Source: Pontederia crassipes
Lineage: Eukaryota > Streptophyta > Magnoliopsida > Commelinales > Pontederiaceae
Assembly: GCA_030549335.1 (NCBI GenBank)
Contig: CM060188.1
Coordinates: 4,650,001 to 4,714,000, forward strand
Reading direction: 5' to 3'
DNA: 64,000 nt
The translations under genes and the position numbers were made by a program. Below are positions 13,337 to 23,186 of the stretch, in pieces. The first letter of the stretch is position 1. Each line of letters begins with the position of its first letter. The notes under the pieces were generated by a model. The model was not told the origin of the DNA and did no database searches. It worked only from the letters and a program-made list of their open reading frames with translations.

Positions 13337-13812
13337 TGTTAGAGTTGGTGAATACTTCAGGATCCCTTATTTCTCACATCGGGTTCGTTCACTAGCTTAG
13401 GAGAATCTGAGTATTACCCAATTAGCAGAGCCGTTGGCGTACGAACAAAAAAGGAGGTTCGGGGGGCCCCACCCCCCGACGGCGGTCTCACTCGCTGGTG
13501 AGCGGGCGGGGGTTCGGGGGCAGCGCCCCCGAAACCTAGACGAGTTTTGGGCTTTTGATTAGCCGGCCCGTGTGGTTCGGATTAGGTTTTTTCTCTATTT
13601 GTTTGGGTTTTAAACCCGGTTTGGAGAGGTTATTAATAGCCTAATTTCTGATGTAATATGTGTGGTGGCTGTAAACCTAAACGATATAGTAGAACCTCTT
13701 TGCAGGACGTAACCCTTATCTCAAGGGTGAACCTGGATAAATTCGTGTGTCTCCTCTATTTTTTTGCAATCTCTCTGCGATCTTCTCTCCCTGTTCTCGA
13801 ATTTTCCCATCA
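13337..13812 (+). repeat. 5' LTR of the copia element
   Basis: Starts TGTTAGAG and ends CCCATCA, with canonical TG...CA ends. It contains a perfect GC-rich hairpin at 13511-13536 (GGTTCGGGGGC, AGC loop, GCCCCCGAAACC). Confidence 0.9.
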
Positions 13813-13814
13813 AT

Positions 13815-13826
13815 TGGTATCAGAGC
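13815..13826 (+). promoter_or_regulatory. Primer binding site (tRNA-iMet) of the copia element
   Basis: TGGTATCAGAGC lies two bases after the 5' LTR. It is complementary to the 3' end of initiator methionine tRNA, the usual primer for plant copia elements. Confidence 0.9.
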
Positions 13827-13859
13827 ACATGTTATTCGAGGAATTAGGGTTTATTCGAG

Positions 13860-14677
13860 ATGTCAGGAGGGCCGCGAATCGAGATAGAAAAATTTGATGG
13901 AACATGATTTGATCTCTGGAAGATGAAGATGGAGGATCTCCTCTGTGATCGAGATCTTTGGACGGCAATCGAGAATGAGAGGCCAGGCAAAGAAGCGGCG
14001 ACGGCTGTAGATGCGGCGAAGGCTTCAGATACGGCTTCCTACAGTCAGGCAGATCCAAAGGCGATCGAAGAGTGAGATCGGATTGATAGAAAGGCGAAGG
14101 GTTTGATTCGGCTTTGTCTCGCGGATTCAATTCTTACGAATGTGATGAGCGAACATACAGCCAGAGATCTGTGAAGGAAGTTGGAATCCCTATATCAAAG
14201 TAAGTCGTTGGTTAACAAGTTATTTTTGAGAAAGAAATTGTACAATCTTCGGATGCAGGAGGGTGACTCATTTTCTACTCATCTTTATAACTTTAACACG
14301 GTGATCAGTCAACTTGTATCAATCGGTATTAAGTTTCAAGATGATGATAAGACAATAACATTGCTCTGTTCGCTGCCGGATGCATGGGACAATCTGATTG
14401 TCGTGATTGGTGGCGGGGATAAAGAACTTTCGTATGAAAGTGTATGTGTTGCCTTGTTATCAGAGGAAATACGGAGAAAGTGATCGATAAGTTCTGGTAA
14501 AGAGGCGCTGGCGGCCAGAGGAAGGCAACCAGAAAGGAATCAAAATCAGAGAGGGAGATCCAAATCCCGTGGGCGTTCGAAGAGTAAAGATAAGAAGGTG
14601 AAATGCTGGAAATGTCAAGAGTGGGGTCATCTGAAGCGAGATTGCAAAAATAAGCCGGTTCACAAGAAAAAAAGCTG
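13860..14677 (+). pseudogene. copia gag with CCHC zinc knuckle, broken
   Basis: Capsid/nucleocapsid region. An ATG at 13860 begins M-S-G-G-P-R-I-E-I-E-K-F-D-G and leads into a F-D-L-W-K-M-K-M segment typical of copia gag. The most intact stretch is 14181-14483. The zinc knuckle C-W-K-C-Q-E-W-G-H-L-K-R-D-C is at about 14602-14643 (C-x2-C-x4-H-x4-C). In-frame stops occur near 13905, 14072, 14172, 14481 and 14677. Several are explained by C-to-T or G-to-A change in an original CGA or TGG codon. Confidence 0.85.
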
Positions 14678-14754
14678 AGTCAACCTCGGACAAAAAGGAG
14701 GCTGAGGCAGGAGATATGTATGTGGCTTCTGCATGTATGGTATAGTCAGATAAG

Positions 14755-17700
14755 GATGTTTGGCTCATCGATTCTGGTGTTTCATACCACATGACACCTC
14801 ATAGACACTGATTTTGTGAATACGAGGAGTATAATGGTGAAGATGTCATGCTCGGAGATGACACTACTGTTTACATTATTGGACGTGGGAGGGTGAAGCT
14901 GAGGATGAATGATGGCATTGTGAAGACTCTACCAAATGTGATGCATATACCACTTATGAGTAGGAGTTTATTATCTGTTGGTACAATGACAGATTCGGGT
15001 GTTATATTCAGTTGCGACAAGGATTCGTACAAGATGGTCAGAGAGTCTATTGTGATTGCGCGAGGGGTTCGCTATGGCACATTATATAAGTTGCTCGGAG
15101 AGACTATATCTGTGGGCTACGAATTTATTTCTGAAGAGGCCAAAGAAGATGAAGACAGCACATCTATGCTGTGGCATCAGAGATTATGCCATATCAGTAA
15201 GAAATGACTTTCTACCGTAGCATCAAGTCAGATAGTAGAAGGAGTTCCGGATTGTTCTGTGGGCTTCGAGTTCTGTGAACATTGCCTCCATGGAAAACAG
15301 AACCGAGTCAGTTTTCACCACACAGGTTCAAGAGCAATGAAAATTCTCGAACTGATCCATAGTGATGTCTTTGGACCAACTCCGACTCCATCTATTGGAA
15401 GGTCCAGGTACTATGTTTCTTTTATAGATGATTTTTCGAGATACAGTTGGATTTATTTTATCAAGAATAAATCAGATGTATTCGATAAGTTTCGAGAATT
15501 TAAAGTTTTGGTGAAAAATCAGTTGAGCTGCAAGATCAAGGTCCTTCGTACAGATAATGGAGGTGAATTTTGTTCAGATAAGTTTGAGCAGTTCTGCGTG
15601 GACAATGATATTGCAAGGCAGAAGACAACTCCATATACACCTGAGCAGAATGGAGTAGCTGAAAGGTTAAATCGGTCACTCTTAGAGAAGGCCAGATGTA
15701 TGCTGAGTTGGGCTGAATTGGGGCAAAAATTCTGGGCATAAGTTGTAGCCATAACAAACTACCTGAATAACCGCTCACCGACCTCATCAGTGAAGGATCA
15801 GATGCCTTATGAGGTAATGTTTAGGAAGAAGCCAAATTTGTCTCATGTTCGGGTGTTCGGATGTGACGCATATGTTCATATACTCAAGGAAAAGCGGGGT
15901 AAGCTTGACATTAAATCTGGAAAGAACATATTTGTCGGATATAAGAAAGGGGTCAATGATTACAAACTGTTGAATCCAAAGTCGAGGACTATTGTTTACA
16001 GTAGGGATGTTGTTTTCCGTGAATCACATTCCCAAGTTGAAGTTCAAAAATGTGATGAACCTAAGAAAGTGGTAGTGTTTGAAGAAGATTCTGATTCTGA
16101 AATTTCAGAGGTGGATGCACAAGATACTTCAGTTGAGTCTGTTACAGAACCGGATCAAGAGGACTTGGTTAATGAAGTTGAAGATGCAGATTCAGATGAA
16201 GACCGAGATATTTGTACTACCATACCAGTTCTCAGGAGATCGGCACGAGAAAGAAGAGCACCTTTGAGATGCTTTCTTAGTGCTCTTAGTTCGTTTCATG
16301 CTTTGAGCATCATCAGAGAAGAACCTAGTTCTGTAAAAGATGCAAGGTTTATGAATGATGCAAATCAGTGGGAGCTTGCTATGACAGATGAGATGCAGTC
16401 ACTGGATAAGAATGAAACATGGAGCTTGTGTAAATTGCCTAAGGATAGAAAGATAATTGGTTGCAAATGGGTGTTCAAGCGAAAGCTGAAATCGGATGGG
16501 TCTGTAGAGAAGTACAAGGCGAGACTGGTAGCTAAAGTGTACTATCATGTTGAGGGAGTCGACTATGATGAGATTTTTTCTCCCGTGGCGAAAATGACTT
16601 CAATCAGATTTGTTCTATCTCTAGCAGCAGCATATAATCTTGAGCTAGAGCAGATGGATGTGAAGACGACATTCCTTCATGGAGACTTGAAGGAAGAGAT
16701 ATATATGAGACAACCAGAAGGCTTTGAGGTTCAAGGTAAAGAGAAGCTGTTGTGTAAATTGAAGAAGTCTCTGTATGGATTGAAGCAGTCGCCAAGGATG
16801 TGGTACCAGAAGTTCGATATGTACATGCTCGAACTCAAGTTTGTACGTTCAGATTCAGATCATTGTGTTTATGTGAAGAGAGTTGGAGATCAGTTTGTCA
16901 TTCTTACACTGTATGTGGATGACATGTTGCTGATTGGAAACCGTATGAAGATGGTGAATTCAGTGAAGGGTTTGTTGATCAAGAAGTTTGAGATGAAAGA
17001 CTTGGGGCCAGCGAATTTAATTTTGGGTATGCAGATTAGAAGGGATCATCAGAAGCGAAAGTTGTGGCTAAGACAGGAGAAGCACATAAAAAAAGTGTTG
17101 AAGAAATTTAACAGGTCGGACTGCAAGCCAGTGGATACTCCTATGTCTCTAGGAACTAAACTTTCTGCATAGCAATGCTCGAAGACGGATGAAGAAGTCG
17201 AAGAGATGGACCGTGTGTCATATGCAAGTGCAGTGGGCAGTTTGATGTACGCCATGGTGTGCACGCGTCCAGATATAGCCCAAGCAGTGAGAGTCTTGAG
17301 TCGGTATATGTCTAACCCAGGCAGGGAACATTGGAATGCTATCAAGAGAGTTTTCAGGTACCTTCGTGGAACTTCAGATTCTGCTTTGTGCTTTGAAGGT
17401 GCGGGAAAAGGAAAGATGCTTGATATTATAAGGCCATATAGATGATGATTGCATTACATTGATAGTAGACGGTCCACTAGCGGATATATTTTTACATTAT
17501 TTGGGGCTGCACTAAGTTGGATGAGTAAGAAACAGAGCGTGTTAGCACTTTCTTCTACAGAAGCTGAATATATGGCTTTTACTCATGCTGCAAAGGAGGC
17601 CACATGGCTACGACGATTGTGCTTGGAGCTCGGATTTGAGCAAGGTGTCATAGAGGTGAGATGTGATAATCAAGGTGCTATTCAATTAGCTAAGAATCCT

Positions 17701-18141
17701 GCATTTCACTCATGCACAAATCATATTGACATCCAATACCATTTCATTCGGGAAAAAGTGGAAAAGAAAGAAGTTCAGCTTGAAAAGGTTGATACAACAA
17801 AGAATAGTTCTGATTTTATGACTAAAGCAGTTACATGTGCAAAGTTTGAGTGGTGCTCTACTGCTGCCGGATTGAAGAAGAATGTTGCTAACAAGACTCT
17901 CATTGGTGTGAAGTATCCATCAAGTGGGAGAATATTGGAGTTGGTGAATACTTCAGGACCCCTTGTTTCTCACACCGGGTTCGTCCACGTGAGCTTAGGG
18001 GAATCTGAATATTACCCAATTAGCAATGTTGTTGACGTACGAACGAAAGAGGGGGGGGGGGGGGTTCGGGGGGCCTCGCCCTCCGACGGCGGGGGTTCGG
18101 GGGCAGCGTCCCCAAAACCTAGACGAGTTTTGAGCTTTTGA
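14755..18141 (+). pseudogene. copia pol: protease, integrase, RT and RNase H, broken
   Basis: Remains of the polyprotein. The protease active site is D-S-G in W-L-I-D-S-G-V-S-Y-H-M (14761 on). The pre-integrase segment ends M-L-W-H-Q-R-L-C-H. The integrase core keeps its acidic triad: Asp in I-H-S-D-V-F-G-P (about 15362), Asp in R-T-D-N-G-G-E-F (about 15551) and Glu in N-G-V-A-E-R-L-N (about 15661). Reverse transcriptase has Y-V-D-D at 16912-16923, and RNase H has S-S-T-E-A-E-Y-M-A at about 17551. Stops at about 15205, 15739, 17170 and 17443 break the frame, but the catalytic residues survive. That fits decay after insertion. Confidence 0.9.
17922..17932 (+). promoter_or_regulatory. Polypurine tract of the copia element
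   Basis: AAGTGGGAGAA sits directly before the 3' LTR, where second-strand synthesis is primed. Confidence 0.8.
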
Positions 18142-18392
18142 TTAGCCGGCCCATGTGGTTCGGATTAGGTTTTTTCTATGTTTGTTTGGGTTTTAAACCC
18201 GGTTTGGAGAGGCTATTAATAGCCTAATTTCTGATGTAATCTGTGTGGTGACGGTAAACTTAAACGATATAGTGGAATCTCTTTGCAGGACGTAGTCCTT
18301 ATCTCAAGGGTGAACCTGAATAAATTTGTACGTCTCATCTATTTTTCTGCAATATCTGCGATCTTCTCTTCCTGTTTTCGAATTTTCCCATA
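17933..18392 (+). repeat. 3' LTR of the copia element
   Basis: Starts TATTGGAG (mutated from TGTT...) and ends at CCCATA, apparently having lost the C of the original CCCATCA. It carries the hairpin block in mutated form (about 18091-18117) and a longer G run near 18050. Confidence 0.88.
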
Positions 18393-19501
18393 AAAAAACC
18401 ACGGGGCAGCGCATTTACTAAGATGACGAGGGTCATAGTTTGTGCAGTAAGGAAGTGGCAAGTTCCTGTTCCTACTGAGCCGAAGGAGCTCCATGAGCTT
18501 GATTTAGATGCTTATTCGACCAACAAAGGAATGTTCAGAATCGAATCCACAAATTATATAAGGTGCGTTGTTCATGTCTGTAAATGCCCCCACAACTGTG
18601 AATTTATGTCGACCTCGTTCATGCATCTCTTCTTAATTTGGTCATGCACGGGGTGCAGGTTCCTGAACAAAGCCGCAGTGAGGACTGGCTCAAGCTCTGC
18701 ATGGTCACTGTGCACAGTGACAGAAGTAGAAGAAACGAAGCAAATTCTACGACTGGTACCAATCATGATCGCCATGTTCATCCCGTGCACGGTGCTCGCT
18801 CAGCTCAACACCCTCTTCGTCAAGCAAGGCACCACTTTGCAGCGCCACATCGGCCCGCATTTCCAGATCCCCCCGGCGAGCCTGGCGGTGTTCGTGACCA
18901 TATCCATGCTCGTCCCGGTCGTCCTCTACGACCGGTACTTCGTCAAGGTCATGCGCAGTTGGACCAAGAATCCCAGGGGAATAACGCTGCTCCAAAGAAT
19001 AGGTGTTGGGATATTTCTCCAGATCATATAATGCTGATTGCGTCCTTGGTGGAGAGGAGGAGACTGAGCATCGCAAGAGCTCACGGTCTGGACAAAACTG
19101 GCGGGCAGGTTCCAGTCAGCATGTTCATATTGCTTCCTCAGTTCGTGCTCATGGGCATCTCCGACGCCTTTTCGCTCCCCGGAATGCTTGAATTCTTCTA
19201 CGATCAAGCTCCGGCGAGCGCCAAGAGCCTCGGGACATCCTATACTTACACGGCCAGCAGCGTTCTGCTGAAACTGGTTTCTCACGTCACCAGTGCAAGG
19301 GGCAAGGGGTGGATACTTAACAATCTGAATGCCTCGCACTTGGACTACTACTATGCTTTGGTCGCCGTCCTCAGCGCCGTGAACTTTGCATTCTTCTTGT
19401 GGCTGGCGAGGTTATATTCTTACAAAATGGAACTATGCGAATCTGTTGATTTGTTGAAGGAAGAAGGAAGACGAGATGCTCCACATGAGCCAGAAGGTTG
19501 A

Positions 19502-21434
19502 AGCCTCACTGGTCGATCTATCCAGTGATTGGTCATGTTATAATGCATGCTTAGTCTTATTATGATAAGAGTGATTAGCCACAAGTTATGCATGTAATAC
19601 GTAAGAGCGAAAGGTCATCGATTTGTTCAGGAGATAGTTTGATTGGAGTGACCACCGGTTGGGGTGGATAGTACTTTCTTACCGTTTGAGTAAAGTTCTC
19701 AAATTTAAACCTTGCAAAAAAAAATTGTGTCAAGATTAAGTTTGTGATTAATGCATATAACTTTTAGCGTTAATTAAATTGAATTATCGGCGTCACTTTC
19801 ATAACACCATAGTGGAAATAAAAAAAAGAGATAGTTCGATTATTTTAGAATTCGAGCTTTGGGATATTCTGACTTAGGAGTTTAATCATGTTGAAGCATT
19901 CAAATGGTCGCTAATTAAAGAGATAAAATTTAATTATTCCACCCTTCAAATTGACTTGTGACTTTGGACTTTTTGGCTACTCGTAGAGAATTGACAAAAA
20001 AAAAAGGGTGAAGAAAGCAAAACTACATGGTTATGAATTTCTTTTCCTAAGATTTTTCCTTATGTAACATATTTCTGCAAACATGCATGATCACAAGTTT
20101 GTCTTGTTATAATGATTCAAGATGACTTTTTCACTAGAAAGGGATTAGTTCATGTGCATTACTTAAATGTGATCAATTGTCCACCACACATTATTTTTCC
20201 GTTAATGCTTTCGAAATTCAATCATAAAACTTTTTTTTTTATCAAAGTTCATTAGCGTGCAGTTGAATCAATCATTCATGAAGAGAACTTTAAGAATTTA
20301 ATTCAAATTTACATGCACGAGTACTCCATATGTAGAACGGTAATGAGTAACTATTCGCATAGTTAGAGCATTTGTTACAGCTCCATCAGCATTAAAATAT
20401 ATAATGTAGTAGAACAAAATGGGCTTGTCAGATAAATCGTTTTAAGAGTTACTTTAAAACCCACTCGGGCACTCCACACATTTTTTTCTATTATAAAAGA
20501 TTCTCTTGTATTATAATTATTTATTTTGAAAATAAAGGAATACATAATTATCGCCAACTAGAATCAAACTCTAGTTTTTACGTCTATCACTTTACCTTTC
20601 TTAACATATTGAGCACTGACCAAGTTTAATAACCAATTAATGATGAAAATTTAGAAGAAAAAAGATGCTCGCTTAATATACTAATTAAATTGATATTACA
20701 AAACGGAATGTCACGTTAAGTGGCTTAAGCTTTCAAGGTCATTAGTAACACATAAATATTCTAAGTTTAACATCATAGAAGTGCATATATATGTGTGTAT
20801 ATGTATATATATGATAGCTTAAGTTTTCATAACAATTAGTACGTACATACAATTATATTTTGATAGAAATTTCTAATTATCTTGAACTTTTGAATATTTT
20901 GGCTTATATAACGAACTTTTGAATTTTTAACCCCCAATTGAGCAGTGATGTCTACGGTACAATTCGCGTGACGATAAATGCTTACAATTCTATCCAACTC
21001 AACTAATTTGATAAGATTATCTCACATATAATATAATAAGTGAGCGTGCTTCGAAATAAAAGTATTCACATTGACCGGAACTGATGAGGAGTCGCCTATC
21101 AATGTTTAGAGTTATTCTCACGAGTCGAAAATGACCGGATGAATTCCACACTGTGAAGTAACCAATTTTAATTAAGTCAGACTGGGTTATTAATGGCTCG
21201 CTCCCGGATCAAAATTTTATTATTTTTTTAAAAAATAATATCAGTTATAAGAAAAGGGATCGCCTTGTTTTCATTTTTCTTTTCTTGAATTTCCGGTGTG
21301 GAAAGGAATCGATGGTTATAAAGAACCTATCAGTGAGAATGGATGAAAAATTAAATAAAAAAGAACGAATAATACATTCATGTGGCATGAATTATCTATA
21401 TACAGCTGACATCTACGTCGTTAAGAGAGTTTAA

Positions 21435-21497
<63 letters not shown>

Positions 21498-23030
21498 CTT
21501 TTTTTTTCGGATGTCATTCTATATCACTTTAATTAATTAGGTAAATTATCTGTTATTACAACCCCTTTAATTGATTTGAACATAAGTGATAAAGTTAGCT
21601 CAATCAGAAGGAGAATTAAACAAAAGAACCACTACAATATTACTATAAATCTCAAATTCAAATATTGGAGCTGCTACCATCAATAATTTTATAGGTTGGA
21701 GTCATAAGTTGTTTCTTGTAAAAAAAATTATTAGAAATTTGACTGTCAAGTAACGTTTAATCAGATTAGTTAACTCGATCATACAATCGCTCTTTCATAT
21801 CTCACTAATTGAATAGTTGCCATCGTTTTCTGGGAGCTGACTTAAAAAAAAAGTTTTTTGAGGTTGTGAAAAGAATTCGTTCACGTCGATGGAGGTCTAA
21901 AAAAGTTGAGAGGAGAGAAAAAGGAGAGTACAAATAATTGATAGCGGCTGGCACTTTTTTATTTTCTTCTTGTCGCCTGGGTGCAGAATCCGAAAGGTGG
22001 CCGCGTATCGAGGAAGTTATCCATGAAATTTGAGATTCGCGAGGGCACCACGTTACAGTGAATTTAAATCAAGCCAAGCCAAGCCAAGATGGATGCCAGT
22101 AGTGACTGTCGTCTTCCGACCACGAGCAAAGTGAACGCATGCCAATGAGGCAAATTTGACATGTTTATATTATAAGCAAGTTCCTCTTTGTTCTGCTCAT
22201 GTTGTTCATGTTCATATTGTGAGAATAATAGAACAGTGATTGCTAGCTATACGAATCAACTGATAATGTCAACGATCTAATCCCTTTTTTTTTTAACTTT
22301 TCATTTCACACTCAAACAAAGATCGACTAGCTAGATCAGTATCATCCGGCCAAAAGAATTATAGTTTAATTTTAACACCTACAGGAATACAAGCTTATAA
22401 AATAATTGAAAATTCCGACACTAAAATAAATCAAAATGCGTTAAGTTGCATGTGCATTTTTATCTCGTACTTCGGATTTCAAGCTTTCTTGACCATGCAT
22501 ATATATGTTCTAATCTAATATCAAATTACATGTGTTGACTTCTAGGAAACTTGACATGAAAAGAACACCACCCTTATGTCAACTTTTAAAAAAATAACCT
22601 GCAAAGAGGAGGAGTTATAAATATCAAGAATTTGAGGCACAAAATTAAGGGGGGCCAAAGAAGAACTTTCCATACCCTACAGAGTTTGTCGATATTTATT
22701 TGGTAATATTTTATATATAGTTGTCTTACATTTTTTTTTTAACGGTGTCGAAATTTCCAACAGGAGAAATAATTAAGAGAAGTACTCACAATTCCTTGGT
22801 CATCCTTGAATGCGCGTCCTGCGGTAGACTTTTCAAAGTGATCATTGGACGCGAACACGAATATCCTACGAGCAAAAGCTCTTTTTATAAAGTTCTCGTA
22901 TATATGTGCACCTTTTTTTGATGTCCTGGTAATTAGGTAAGCACCCACTCTAGGGCACTGAGTCATGCAGCCTGCAGTGGTACATGTTGCAATTATTCTC
23001 ACGTGCTTATGCACGCCGACATACATGTTT
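19502..23030. other. Intergenic DNA between NPF genes A and B
   Basis: AT-rich, with no supportable gene. It holds an (AT)n microsatellite (21437-21492). A block at about 21585-21730 has TTAGCTCAATCAG and a degenerate box-B word AATCTCAAATTCAAAT, possibly an old tRNA-type SINE. A tandem CAAGC motif lies near 22070 (AAGCCAAGCCAAGCCAAG). Confidence 0.5.
21437..21492. repeat. (AT)n microsatellite
   Basis: Uninterrupted AT dinucleotide run of 56 bases. Confidence 0.95.
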
Positions 23031-23037
23031 CTTCAGG

Positions 23038-23045
23038 CTATAAAG
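23038..23045 (+). promoter_or_regulatory. TATA box of NPF gene B
   Basis: CTATAAAG, about 140 bases before the ATG at 23187, at the edge of a less AT-rich leader. Confidence 0.5.
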
Positions 23046-23186
23046 CACGACGATGCCCTGGATCGAGTTTTAATAATAAATTTGCAGGAGGGTGCAGCAG
23101 GTAGCAGCAGGGCGTTCGAGCGAAGGGGCCAGCTGATAACAGCGAGCTGCACGGCAACGAGAAGGCTCAGCAAAAGCTGGTGATTA

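Larger units (their letters stand above)
13337..18392 (+). mobile_element. Ty1/copia LTR retrotransposon, Tork/Tnt1-like
   Basis: Full-length but decayed copia element in the same orientation as NPF gene A. LTRs are 13337-13812 and 17933-18392. Domain order is gag, protease, integrase, reverse transcriptase, RNase H, which is the copia order. A tRNA-iMet primer site follows the 5' LTR and a polypurine tract precedes the 3' LTR. Target duplication is AAGAA (13332-13336) against AAAAA (18393-18397), one mismatch. By eye the LTRs differ at about one base in ten, mostly by transitions, so the insertion is not recent. Stop codons interrupt gag and pol at several places (for example near 13905, 14481, 15205, 15739, 17170 and 17443), so the copy cannot act alone. 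The RT block with MKDLGPA and the YVDD box fit the Tork/Tnt1 lineage; the lineage call is tentative. Confidence 0.93.
11422..19501 (+). pseudogene. NPF gene A, NPF5.2/PTR3-like, broken by a copia insertion
   Basis: Relic of a proton-coupled transporter of the NRT1/PTR family. Exons are 11422..11551, 11672..11889, exon 3 as 12942..13336 plus 18398..18562, and exon 4 18659..19501; lengths and phases match genes B and C. The proton-coupling motif E-T-F-E-R is intact in exon 2. Exon 3 is split by a 5.1-kb copia element. Removing it with one 5-bp duplication rejoins the frame as R-Y-Y-R-H-K-K-P-R-G-S, matching gene B's R-Y-Y-R-H-R-I-P-Q-G-S. Exon 4 has two more lesions relative to gene B. One base is missing near 19029 (TCATATAATG against gene B's TCATAGTAATG), ending the frame at 19031. 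An in-frame 21-base deletion near 19257 removes seven residues of a membrane helix. No full-length transporter can be made. Confidence 0.93.

Noticed and set aside
18747-19339. Long minus-strand frames opposite NPF exon 4 (also seen opposite genes B and C)
   Set aside because: Typical antisense shadows of GC-biased coding exons, present at the same place in all three paralogues.
18638-19501. A single 287-codon frame across NPF gene A exon 4
   Set aside because: Its first half is a shifted reading of the exon (Arg/His/Pro-rich); only the part after about 19031 is the true NPF frame. It arises from the 1-bp deletion.
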